Source of the DNA: Ktedonobacteria bacterium
GTDB lineage: Bacteria > Chloroflexota > Ktedonobacteria > Ktedonobacterales > JACDGC01
DNA length: 64,000 bases
Assembly (NCBI GenBank): GCA_027459785.1
Contig: DAIDGU010000019.1
Span: forward strand, 1 to 64,000
Direction of reading: 5' to 3'
The notes beneath the pieces are model-generated. The model was not told the DNA's origin, searched no databases, and saw only the letters and a program-made list of their open reading frames with translations. Position numbers and translations under genes: made by a program. Shown here one piece after another: positions 1 to 9,688 of this stretch. How positions within the stretch are numbered: the stretch's first letter is position 1; every line of letters begins with the position of its first letter.

Positions 1-2130
1 GAAGCCTTCACCAGCAACGGCGTCAACGGCACGTATGCCTACAGTTACGACGCGCGGGGCCAGCAGACGGGCTGGACGATGGCGATCAACAACGTGAGCT
101 ACCCCTTCACCACCGGCTACAACGACGCCGGCATGCCGACGAGCGTGAGCTATCCCGATGGGGATCAGCTCACCACGGGCTACAGCAGCCAGGGCTGGCC
201 GGAAAGTGTGACCGAGAGCCTGAACGGCACAACCAACAATCTGCTGAGTGCGGTGACGTACAGCGGCATTGGCGGGGCAGCGATGGAGCCGGCGACGGCG
301 ACGCTGGCCAACGGCACCTACACCGCCAGCTACAGCTACGACGGCATGGCCCGTCCGCTCAGCACGAGTACGCAACTCGCCGGCAATCAGAGTACCTTGT
401 TCAGCCAGACGCGCGGCTACGACAACGTGGGCAACGTCACCAGCGTGCAGACGACGCTGCCCGCCGGCACCGACAACCAGGTCTTCTGCTACGACGAGCA
501 GAACCGGCTCACCTGGGCGGGCAGCACCGGCACGCCGAGTTGTGGCACCTCCCTGACGCCGGGCAGCCTGAGCAGCGCGGCGTACACGGCCAGCTATGCC
601 TATGACCAGAACAACCGCTTGACAACGGGACCGGCGGGGGCGTATACCTATGGTAACACCAGCCATGTGGATGCCGTGACCAGCACCAGCGGGGGCTACA
701 CCGCCAGCTACGACGCAGCGGGGGACATGACCTGCCGTGCGCCGAGCAGCAGCCTGACGTGCAGCGGCACGGCGACGGGGCAGAGCATGCTGTATGACCA
801 ACTGCGCCGCCTGCTGCATTGGCAGAACCAGACGAGCAGCCCCACGACGACCGAGGGCTACGTCTATGATGGCGAGGGGCAACGGGTGGAGCGAGCGGTG
901 ACGACGGGCGGCACGACGACGGTGACGTATACCATCGGCAGCTACGAGGACGTGACCACCGTGAACGGGACCAGCACCATCACCAAGTACTATGCCAAGG
1001 GTGCGGTGTCGGTGAACGGCACGATCTCGTACTTGCTCAATGATGGTTTGGGCAGCGTCAGTGAGAGCCTGTCCAGCAGTGGCAGTGTGAACGGGGCGCA
1101 GTTGTTTTCCCCCTATGGCACGACCCGTTACAGCACGGGCAGCTTCCCAGGGCCGCAAGCGTTCACCGGGCAGCGGCAGGACGGTAGCGGGCTGGCGTAC
1201 TTCAACGCACGCTACTACGATCCGGTGGCGGGGCAGTTTACCAGCGCGGATAGCGTGCAGGGGCCGAATCGGTATGGCTATGTCGCCGGCAACCCAGAGA
1301 CGGCCACTGATCCGACGGGGCAGATGGGACTGAACTGCCGCGTGCTGGATGACAACGGCTCCTGTCTCGTGCGGGGAGGGTATTCGGTTCCCGCAACTAC
1401 ATCAGCAACAGCTACTACTACCACCCCGACGACAGGATCTTCAAGAAGCGGAAAGGGAAAAGGTAGTAAAAAGGATAATTCACGCTATGACGCATTGCTT
1501 GCGCAAACGGTATGCATTGGTACTTGCTTTACCATTGCTGACGAATTAAGCTCTTGGGGAGGTGCATTTCACAGCTTTAATTTAGGAGAAATTATAAAGG
1601 GAGTGGGTGAGCTAATAGGTGCAATAGGATTAGCCGTTACAGCAGCTGGTGCGCTAACAGGTATCGGTGGAGAATTACAAGTACCATTTATAGGGGAGTT
1701 TTTAGCAGAAAAGACTGCTGGCATTGTTTTAGTCACAATTGGTATGGCAATGCATGCTGCTATGGCGGCATGGTACGATATTCTTAGCGGAGTGGGAATC
1801 AATGATCCGGCCACGCGCGGTTTCTTAAGTATGATGATGTTTGCTGGAGATTTAGTAACATTAATGGGCATTGTTGTCGCTACAGGTAACTTTTTCCTGC
1901 TAATAGATGATGCAGCAACCTTGATGTTTGCGTTGGGTAATTTAGGTGCAGCAATTGGGGGGTTAGCTGATTTTTATATGCAAATGGTAACAGAAGGACC
2001 AAAACTTATGGAATACATAAAGCAATCAGGGGGAAATAGTAATCCACTCTATCCCATACTTCCTACGGTAACACCTGATCCAAATCGGAATGGATGTCCT
2101 CCTCCAACTTATCCATCTTGTAATCACTGA
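1..2130 (+). CDS. RHS/YD-repeat protein with variable C-terminal tip (5' end outside window)
   Basis: The frame is open from base 1, so the gene starts upstream; the first internal Met is at 79. YD-type repeats (for example YDGMARP, YDEQNRLTW, YDQNNRLTTG) lead into an RHS core that ends in FNARYYDPVAGQF, then NRYGYVAGNPE and the DPTGQ boundary near base 1320. After the boundary, base composition drops sharply in GC (from about 1440). The tip of roughly 270 residues carries a Thr/Ser and Lys-rich linker, then several hydrophobic Gly/Ala-rich stretches, compatible with a membrane-acting effector. RHS proteins are large cell-surface or secreted shells that deliver a C-terminal toxin. The tip matches no toxin fold I recognise, so toxicity is inferred from architecture only. 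Confidence 0.85.
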   Translation, partial: EAFTSNGVNGTYAYSYDARGQQTGWTMAINNVSYPFTTGYNDAGMPTSVSYPDGDQLTTGYSSQGWPESVTESLNGTTNNLLSAVTYSGIGGAAMEPATATLANGTYTASYSYDGMARPLSTSTQLAGNQSTLFSQTRGYDNVGNVTSVQTTLPAGTDNQVFCYDEQNRLTWAGSTGTPSCGTSLTPGSLSSAAYTASYAYDQNNRLTTGPAGAYTYGNTSHVDAVTSTSGGYTASYDAAGDMTCRAPSSSLTCSGTATGQSMLYDQLRRLLHWQNQTSSPTTTEGYVYDGEGQRVERAVTTGGTTTVTYTIGSYEDVTTVNGTSTITKYYAKGAVSVNGTISYLLNDGLGSVSESLSSSGSVNGAQLFSPYGTTRYSTGSFPGPQAFTGQRQDGSGLAYFNARYYDPVAGQFTSADSVQGPNRYGYVAGNPETATDPTGQMGLNCRVLDDNGSCLVRGGYSVPATTSATATTTTPTTGSSRSGKGKGSKKDNSRYDALLAQTVCIGTCFTIADELSSWGGAFHSFNLGEIIKGVGELIGAIGLAVTAAGALTGIGGELQVPFIGEFLAEKTAGIVLVTIGMAMHAAMAAWYDILSGVGINDPATRGFLSMMMFAGDLVTLMGIVVATGNFFLLIDDAATLMFALGNLGAAIGGLADFYMQMVTEGPKLMEYIKQSGGNSNPLYPILPTVTPDPNRNGCPPPTYPSCNH
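388..1323 (+). repeat. RHS core direct repeat, copy A
   Basis: This 936-base stretch recurs at 2345-3280 with a constant offset of 1957 bases and no indel in the parts I aligned; differences are scattered substitutions. It encodes the conserved RHS core up to the DPTGQ boundary. Homology of this length would allow recombination between the two copies, swapping the C-terminal tip of the expressed gene. Confidence 0.85.
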
Positions 2131-2144
2131 AAATAGGGGTTATT

Positions 2145-2330
2145 ATGAATGAGAGACAGAAGCGAGAAGCTATTAGATTGAGAATTATAGGGATGAGTTT
2201 TCTTTTGCTTTCGGTTGTTTTTAATATGCTGATAAAAAACTTCGGTTTAGTATTGATCAGCGCTATTATGTTAGTTGTTAATATACTGTTATTACTGTCG
2301 ATTTTACAGAGATCTACGCCTTCTGAATGA
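2145..2330 (+). CDS. Small two-helix membrane protein, candidate RHS immunity protein
   Basis: A 61-residue AT-rich gene 14 bases after the first RHS gene, with a purine-rich site (aggggt) before its ATG. It has a charged N-terminus (MNERQKREAIRLR), two hydrophobic segments (about residues 14-32 and 34-54) and a short polar tail. In polymorphic toxin loci the gene directly after the toxin tip usually encodes immunity. A membrane immunity protein would suit a membrane-active tip, but that role is inferred from position only. Its stop overlaps the next RHS ATG by four bases (ATGA). Confidence 0.55.
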   Translation: MNERQKREAIRLRIIGMSFLLLSVVFNMLIKNFGLVLISAIMLVVNILLLLSILQRSTPSE

Positions 2331-4150
2331 ATAACATGAACGACCAGAGTACCTTGTTCAGCCAGACGCGGGGCTACGACAATGTGGGCAACGTCACCAG
2401 CGTGAGTACCACCTTGCCCGCCGGCACCGACAACCAGGTCTTCTGCTACGACGAACAGAACCGGCTCACCTGGGCCGGCAGCACCGGCACGCCGAGTTGT
2501 GGCACCTCCCTGACGCCGGGCAGCCTGACGAGTGCCGCCTACACGGCCAGCTATGCCTATGACCAGAACAACCGCTTGACAACGGGACCGGCGGGGGCGT
2601 ATACCTATGGTAACACCAGCCATGTGGATGCCGTGACCAGCACCAGCGGGGGCTACACCGCCAGCTACGACGCAGCAGGAGACATGACCTGCCGTGCGCC
2701 GAGCAGCAGCCTGACGTGCAGCGGCACGGCGACGGGGCAAAGCATGCTGTATGACCAACTGCGCCGCCTGCTGCATTGGCAGAATCAGACGAGCAGCCCG
2801 ACGACGACCGAGGGCTACGTCTACGATGGCGAGGGGCAACGGGTGGAACGAGCGGTGACGACGGGCGGCACGACGACGGTGACGTACACCATCGGCAGCT
2901 ATGAGGACGTGACCAGCGTGAATGGCAGCACGACCATCACCAAGTACTACGGCAAGAGTGCGGTGTCGGTGAATGGGACGATCTCGTACCTCGTGGATGA
3001 TGGGCTGGGCAGTGTGAGTGAGAGCCTATCCAGCAGTGGCAGCGTGGACGGCGCGCAGTTGTTCGCACCCTACGGGGCCGTGCGCTACAGCACCGGCAGC
3101 TTCCCAGGGCCGCAAGCGTTCACCGGGCAGCGGCAGGATGGCAGTGGGCTGAGCTACTTCAACGCCCGCTACTATGATCCGGTGGCCGGGCAGTTCATCA
3201 GTGCCGATACGGTGCAGGGACCAAACCGGTACGGCTATGTCGCAGGCAACCCGGAGACGGCGACCGATCCTACCGGGCAGTTTGGCATGTGCAATGGCAT
3301 GGCGACCGACGATGGTATCTGCCACTTCGGGCCGGGGAGTGGGAGTACGGGAGCCGGAAGTTCCATCGGTACCGGCACTGGCAGTGCTGATTGTGCGGAT
3401 GATCGCCATGTGGTCAATTGCCCGACACGGAATCCAGGTGGCACGGATCATGGGCCAGGGCATAACAAATATCCTTCCCCCATTGTCATCAAACCTGATA
3501 ATGCGCACATGGATACCCTAAATGCATTTATCAGCGCGTATTTGGCAGGGCATGGTGTTCCTGCGGATAAGCTGTTTGCTGTTGCAAATGCGGTACTACA
3601 GATTATTGAATTAGAGCTTGGTGTAAATGATGCGGAGCCGAAGTGTCCGGGTTTCGATGGAGCAAGTTGCGGGACAGAAGTAAACTTCTGCTTCGTCGGT
3701 TCTCCGTGCAATGGATACAATGGACGAATATACGGAGATAGGTTTACCTATGAAGGATTAGATACAGAATCGGATGCACTTGGAAAGGATGCATCTAAGC
3801 TCAATGTAATTGGTGCCCTTATCGCAGCCCTTGGGGGATTAGGTCTCGCCGCTGCTGCTATTGCCGCCATTCCATCAATTCCTATAACTTTTGGTTTAGC
3901 TACACCAGCGATCGCAATATTAGCCGGCGTTTCCGCGTTCATAGCAGCCATCGGTGGAGTGTTACTTGCTATTGCACAAATTTATGGGGATTGGTCATCT
4001 TTATTCAGCCAAGAACATAAATACACCTATCAAGGGGAGTCTGATTTCTATTATGCGACATGGAATTTGTTTGGTGTAAATTTTTATGGCGATGGCGATG
4101 TTAAATGTGTGGAGATTGTTCAAACTTCCCCCGCATTTGGCGGATGCTAA
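2327..4150 (+). CDS. Orphan RHS core fragment with alternative C-terminal tip
   Basis: A 607-residue reading frame that starts inside the RHS core (DQSTLFSQTRGYDN) and lacks the long N-terminal shell and any signal sequence. Residues to about 318 duplicate the upstream gene's core, ending again at DPTGQ. The tip is unrelated to the first: a Gly/Ser-rich and Cys-containing linker, then a hydrophobic Gly/Ala segment (about residues 490-550) and a C-terminal aromatic domain. The AUG overlaps the preceding small gene's stop (ATGA), so translation may be coupled. It may also be a silent cassette expressed only after recombination with copy A. I do not recognise the tip domain. Confidence 0.7.
   Translation: MNNMNDQSTLFSQTRGYDNVGNVTSVSTTLPAGTDNQVFCYDEQNRLTWAGSTGTPSCGTSLTPGSLTSAAYTASYAYDQNNRLTTGPAGAYTYGNTSHVDAVTSTSGGYTASYDAAGDMTCRAPSSSLTCSGTATGQSMLYDQLRRLLHWQNQTSSPTTTEGYVYDGEGQRVERAVTTGGTTTVTYTIGSYEDVTSVNGSTTITKYYGKSAVSVNGTISYLVDDGLGSVSESLSSSGSVDGAQLFAPYGAVRYSTGSFPGPQAFTGQRQDGSGLSYFNARYYDPVAGQFISADTVQGPNRYGYVAGNPETATDPTGQFGMCNGMATDDGICHFGPGSGSTGAGSSIGTGTGSADCADDRHVVNCPTRNPGGTDHGPGHNKYPSPIVIKPDNAHMDTLNAFISAYLAGHGVPADKLFAVANAVLQIIELELGVNDAEPKCPGFDGASCGTEVNFCFVGSPCNGYNGRIYGDRFTYEGLDTESDALGKDASKLNVIGALIAALGGLGLAAAAIAAIPSIPITFGLATPAIAILAGVSAFIAAIGGVLLAIAQIYGDWSSLFSQEHKYTYQGESDFYYATWNLFGVNFYGDGDVKCVEIVQTSPAFGGC
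2345..3280 (+). repeat. RHS core direct repeat, copy B
   Basis: Second copy of the 936-base RHS core (see 388-1323). Divergence between copies is mainly synonymous or conservative (for example LLNDGLG versus LVDDGLG), which suggests purifying selection or recent gene conversion. Confidence 0.85.
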
Positions 4151-4179
4151 GTTTGCTGCATGAGAAAAGAGGGGACACA

Positions 4180-4476
4180 ATGTTACTTTCCATATTCATA
4201 AGCTTTATCATAATTGCTATGACGTCACTCAATTGCCTACTTAGCTATATTATTTTTCGAGGTTGGATTATGTTGATTTGTAGTATAGTAACGGCTGTAA
4301 TTTCATTGGTGCCTTTAGTAATTTTTATACATGATATTGGAAGACTGAGTGAATATGGTAGTGATGTTTTAACTTCGAGCCAAACAGTGCCATTATTTTT
4401 ATATTTTGTTGTTGTGTTGGAATTCATAATATTATCGTTATTTATATATCTTATTAGACTAAAAAAGCGTCATTAG
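4180..4476 (+). CDS. Small three-helix membrane protein, candidate immunity for the second RHS tip
   Basis: 98 residues, strongly AT-rich, beginning 29 bases after the orphan RHS stop. I chose ATG 4180 because a purine-rich site (aaagagggg) lies about 6 bases upstream; the same frame is open from 4105 inside the RHS gene. Three hydrophobic segments cover about residues 2-22, 26-48 and 66-90, and the tail is basic (RLKKRH). Its position repeats the tip-then-small-membrane-gene pattern at 2145-2330, although the two small proteins do not look alike in sequence. An immunity role is inferred from context. Confidence 0.5.
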   Translation: MLLSIFISFIIIAMTSLNCLLSYIIFRGWIMLICSIVTAVISLVPLVIFIHDIGRLSEYGSDVLTSSQTVPLFLYFVVVLEFIILSLFIYLIRLKKRH

Positions 4477-4579
4477 TGATTGTTCAAAGGAGTTATAGTT
4501 TAAAATTTTAGCATGAGGTTAAAAACCTAGAGCTAACTATCACTAAAATGGTGTTGCTCATTAGATCTGAGTACCAAGT

Positions 4580-4695
4580 AGCCTGAGCATCGTGGCGTAC
4601 ACGGCGACGTATGCCTACGACCAGAACAATCGCTTGACAACGGGACCGGCGGGGGCGTATGCCTATGGGGACACGAGCCATGTGGATGCGGTGAT
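4580..4695 (+). pseudogene. Decayed third RHS core fragment
   Basis: About 116 bases match copy A 565-680, encoding YAYDQNNRLTTGPAGAY. Just upstream, 'gagtacc' resembles the start of the duplicated core (copy A near 390), so this looks like a cassette with an internal deletion. The frame continues into unrelated sequence after 4695. It is the debris of a further tip cassette. Confidence 0.7.
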
Positions 4696-4726
4696 TGGTA
4701 TTTCACTATCTGAGGAGGGATGCGCC

Positions 4727-4837
4727 ATGAGCCATATCGTCCATGTACCCCTATCTGATGAGCAGTATGACCGCCTTACGGCCTATACGACAAGGTGGCA
4801 GTACGGGGACGGTGTGGTATTGCTACGATGGGCTTGA
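4727..4837 (+). CDS. Short ORF beginning MSHIVHVPLSDEQYDRL, probably truncated
   Basis: 36 codons starting at an ATG preceded by a very good Shine-Dalgarno (gaggaggga, about 6 bases upstream). The N-terminus reads like the start of a small soluble antitoxin-type protein, but the frame ends abruptly. The rest may have been lost when the third RHS fragment decayed. Function unknown. Confidence 0.3.
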   Translation: MSHIVHVPLSDEQYDRLTAYTTRWQYGDGVVLLRWA

Positions 4838-4842
4838 AGAGC

Positions 4843-4862
4843 GGCGGACCAAAAGGTCCGCC
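4843..4862 (-). terminator. Hairpin after dnaJ
   Basis: An 8-bp perfect stem (GGCGGACC / GGTCCGCC) with a 4-base loop lies 22 bases beyond the dnaJ stop. There is no T-run on either strand, so termination strength is uncertain; it may be a 3' stabilising hairpin for the chaperone transcript. Confidence 0.4.
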
Positions 4863-4884
4863 TAACGCGACGAACAGCAAAAGT

Positions 4885-5997
4885 TTACTGCCCCTGGAAG
4901 GCATCCTTGATCTTGTCGAAGATGCTGCTGCCGCGCTCGTTCTGCAACTTCTCGATGTCGGCGAATTCGCGCAACAGTTCTTTTTGGCGCGTAGTCAGGC
5001 TGGTGGGGGTGACGAGCTTGATGACCACGTGCATGTCGCCGCGCCCCTGACTGTGGACGATGGGGACGCCCATGCCCTTCATGCGGAAGGAGCGCCCGGT
5101 CTGTGAGCCGGCGGGGATCTTCAGAATGGTAGCGGTATTATCGATGGTTGGCACTTCCACCTCGTCGCCCAGCGCCACCTGCGTGAAGGAGCAGGGCAGC
5201 TCGTAGATGATATCGTTGCCCTGGCGCTTGAAGAACGGGTGGGGCTTGACGGTGAGGTTCACCAGCAGATTGCCCGCCGTGCTGCCGCGCCCGCTGACTT
5301 CGCCTTCGCCCTGCACGCGCACCGTCACCCCATCGTCCACGCCGGCGGGGATGTTGACGGCCACGCGGCGGTTGTTGCGCACGCGGCCCTGGCCCCGGCA
5401 GCGTTCGCATGGCGTCGTGATAACGCGCCCCTCGCCCCGGCAGCGATCACAGACCATCACGTTGACGAACTGGCCGAAGATCGACTGCTGCACGCGGCGG
5501 ATCTCGCCCGTCCCCTGGCAATAGGTGCAGCGTTGGGTGGATGTACCCGGTTGCGCGCCGTTGCCGTGGCAGGTGCCACAGGTCTCCCAGCGCGGGATCT
5601 CGATCTCTTTCTGGCAGCCAAAGACGGCTTCCTCGAAGGAGATCGTCAGGTCATAATTGATATTCGCGCCACGCTGGGGCGTGCCGCGCCGTTGTGCCGT
5701 GCCAAAGAATTGCTCGAAGATATCATTGATATTCATGAAGCTGGAATCGAAACCGCCCGCGCCTGCCCCGGCGTTCACGCCCGCATGGCCGAAGCGATCA
5801 TATGCCTGGCGCTTCGGGCCGTCGCTCAACACCTCATACGCCTCGCTGATCTCTTTGAAGCGCACTTCGGCATCATGCTCTTTATTGACATCGGGATGAT
5901 ACTGTCGGGCGAGGCGACGAAAAGCCTTCTTGATCTCGTCATCCGTGGCCGTGCGCTGGATGCCCAGCACCTCATAGTAATCGCGTTTCGCCGCCAT
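4885..5997 (-). CDS. dnaJ: Chaperone protein DnaJ (Hsp40)
   Basis: 370 residues. The J-domain (about 5-70, with YHPDVNK containing the HPD motif) stimulates DnaK ATPase. A short Gly-rich stretch follows, then four CxxCxGxG zinc-finger repeats (CGTCHGNG, CTYCQGTG, CDRCRGEG, CERCRGQG) and the C-terminal substrate-binding beta domains. This is the full type I (DnaJA) architecture. The start was set at MAAKRDYYEVLG, with gaggag upstream; the open frame runs 33 codons further but that part is not DnaJ-like. It is downstream of dnaK on the same strand, separated by about 300 bases of repeat-rich DNA, so it may have its own promoter. Confidence 0.97.
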   Translation of the reverse strand: MAAKRDYYEVLGIQRTATDDEIKKAFRRLARQYHPDVNKEHDAEVRFKEISEAYEVLSDGPKRQAYDRFGHAGVNAGAGAGGFDSSFMNINDIFEQFFGTAQRRGTPQRGANINYDLTISFEEAVFGCQKEIEIPRWETCGTCHGNGAQPGTSTQRCTYCQGTGEIRRVQQSIFGQFVNVMVCDRCRGEGRVITTPCERCRGQGRVRNNRRVAVNIPAGVDDGVTVRVQGEGEVSGRGSTAGNLLVNLTVKPHPFFKRQGNDIIYELPCSFTQVALGDEVEVPTIDNTATILKIPAGSQTGRSFRMKGMGVPIVHSQGRGDMHVVIKLVTPTSLTTRQKELLREFADIEKLQNERGSSIFDKIKDAFQGQ

Positions 5998-6297
5998 GAT
6001 GGGTCTCCTCAGAGAATGAATCGCAAGAAGAGCGCTTCTTGTGAGATATAGCGCTACTATAGCATATCCTCTGCTATGCACAAGCGCAAAGGACAAACGG
6101 GTGTGCTAGCACGTTTGGGGTGCGTCTGCCAGGATCAGCGCAAAGACGGAACGCGAGATGACACGAAATACGCGCGAGATGACACGGGATGCTGCCAAAG
6201 GTTGAACTGTGCGCCTGCGCATTGAGCACAGGGCCAGCAAAGCCTATTTCGCGTTATTTCGTGGATGTTTCGCGTCATCTCGTGTTCCGTTCAAGGC
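5998..6297. repeat. dnaK-dnaJ spacer with imperfect inverted repeats
   Basis: No gene seen. The spacer contains two close direct copies of 'cgcgagatgacacg' (about 6150-6191) and, about 60 bases on, the opposite orientation ('cgcgtcatctcgtg', about 6273-6287) with 'ttatttcgtgg'. The arms can pair and resemble the TTCGTG repeat family seen at 8252 and 41781. Confidence 0.5.
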
Positions 6298-8199
<1,902 letters not shown>

Positions 8200-8251
8200 G
8201 CTGTTGTCGTCCTCCTCAAGATTGGACACTGGCCCCAAAGGGCGATTAAAC

Positions 8252-8333
8252 CGAACACGAAGGCCACGAAAATTTCACGAAGGTCACGAAATCTTTAGTA
8301 TCCTTTCGTGTAGTTTCGTGGCTTTCGTGTTCG
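8252..8333. repeat. TTCGTG-family inverted repeat between hrcA and dnaK
   Basis: Left arm (8252-8272) reads cgaacacgaaggccacgaa and the right arm (8313-8333) is its near-exact complement; the middle has further 'cacgaa' and 'ttcgtg' units. Related copies occur at 34961-35004 and 41781-41912. It sits in a polycistronic spacer, so it could form a strong mRNA hairpin. Confidence 0.75.
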
Positions 8334-8355
8334 CCATTACACGCTGATTGCGTCA

Positions 8356-9450
8356 TCACTCCGCCTCCGGATCGTGGGGGTCGCGTGGCACGCTGAACCA
8401 GTCGGCCAGCAGATCGTTCATGATCTCCGTCATATAGCGCACCAGCGCCACCGCGCGGCTATACTGCATGCGCGTCGGCCCGACGATGCCGAGCAGCCCG
8501 CCCGGCATGCCCGGCAAGCCGTAACGGCCCACGACGATGCTCACGTCCTTCAGATCTGCGCGGGCGGTCTCGCCGCCGATGACGACCTGCACCCCGTCTT
8601 CAACCGCCATCTGCGTGCCGAGCAACGGGAGCAAGGCGTTTTGTTCCAGCGCCTCCACCACCTTGCGAATGCGCTCGCTGCGTTCCTGCTCGTCGCCCAT
8701 GCGCGTAAATTCCGGTTGGCCGAGCATGCGTGTCAGCCCTTCCTGATAGACATCCTCCGGCTCCCAGGCGTCGTGGTTGCCCACGTGCTGGGCCAGCGCC
8801 ATGATGATCGTCTGTTCGTTGGGGCTAAAGGCATGCAAACCGCCGCCGTCGATGAAGTCCGCGATCTCGCGGGCGCTCTGACCGGCGAACCGGGCATTGA
8901 GCACCTGCGCTGTGCGGCTGAGGTCATCTTGGGTGGCGGGGTCCGGCAGGAAAATACGTCCTTGACTGATCGCGCCGTCGCGCAGGACCAACACTAACAA
9001 GGCGAGCGAATCATAAATGGCGAGCAACTCGAAGTGTTTGAGATGGCCCTCACGGGCGCGTGGCAGCGTCACCACGGCGGTGCTGCCCAACGCCTGCGAT
9101 AGGATGCTGGCCGTCAGTCGCACCCATTGGTCGAGTTGATATTGCACTTGATAGAATTGATGGCGGATCAACCGCTGCTCGTCCAGTTCCAGTGCCGAAT
9201 CCGGCATGAGGCGTTCGACGAAGTAGCGATAACCCAGGTCCGTCGGGATGCGCCCGCCGGAGGAATGGCGCTGATAGATGTAGCCATCCTCTTCCAGTGC
9301 CTTCATGTCGATACGCACGGAAGCGGCGCTGATGCCCAGGCTATATTTCGCGGTCAAAGTGTGCGATCCCACCGGCTCGGCAGTACGGATATATTCTTCC
9401 ACCAGGGCGCGCAAAATCGCGTCCTTGCGGGGATTCAACCGTTGCTGCAT
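8356..9450 (-). CDS. hrcA: Heat-inducible transcription repressor HrcA
   Basis: 364 residues. The N-terminal winged helix (LNPRKDAILRALVEEYIRTAEPVGS, then SAASVRIDMKALEEDGYI and HSSGGRIPTDLGYRYFV) is the HrcA signature. The GAF-like regulatory half follows, ending VGPTRMQYSRAVALVRYMTEIMND. HrcA binds CIRCE and represses class I heat-shock genes until unfolded protein titrates the chaperones. The preferred start is ATG 9450 with gagg upstream; a TTG at 9477 would add nine residues. A CIRCE element lies 63 bases upstream, so the gene is autoregulated, and dnaK and dnaJ follow on the same strand. Confidence 0.96.
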   Translation of the reverse strand: MQQRLNPRKDAILRALVEEYIRTAEPVGSHTLTAKYSLGISAASVRIDMKALEEDGYIYQRHSSGGRIPTDLGYRYFVERLMPDSALELDEQRLIRHQFYQVQYQLDQWVRLTASILSQALGSTAVVTLPRAREGHLKHFELLAIYDSLALLVLVLRDGAISQGRIFLPDPATQDDLSRTAQVLNARFAGQSAREIADFIDGGGLHAFSPNEQTIIMALAQHVGNHDAWEPEDVYQEGLTRMLGQPEFTRMGDEQERSERIRKVVEALEQNALLPLLGTQMAVEDGVQVVIGGETARADLKDVSIVVGRYGLPGMPGGLLGIVGPTRMQYSRAVALVRYMTEIMNDLLADWFSVPRDPHDPEAE

Positions 9451-9512
9451 CGTCTGCGCCTCAGCCTTAGCATTCAATTATGCGCCATGCTAGCATTGCC
9501 AGCGCATGAGTG

Positions 9513-9539
9513 TTAGCAGTCACATGCATCGAGTGCTAA
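9513..9539 (-). promoter_or_regulatory. CIRCE operator of the hrcA-dnaK cluster
   Basis: TTAGCAGTC-N9-GAGTGCTAA matches the CIRCE consensus (TTAGCACTC-N9-GAGTGCTAA) with one mismatch. On the minus strand a TTGACA (9543-9548) directly abuts it, so HrcA binding would cover the promoter. Confidence 0.93.
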
Positions 9540-9688
9540 CACTGTCAAGAATACCATGTCGGGGCGTGCGCTGTCAAGGGCTGGGACGTATAAGCGCCGC
9601 ATTTTCACGCGAGCCACTCACCGCAACGCCTGGCACCAGCGCGCCCTTGGTCAGCCCCTCTTCCACGTCTGTCCGGCTGCGTCAAACC

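Noticed and set aside
5239-6051. Plus-strand frame across dnaJ
   Set aside because: Reverse shadow of a certain gene (dnaJ), no motifs.
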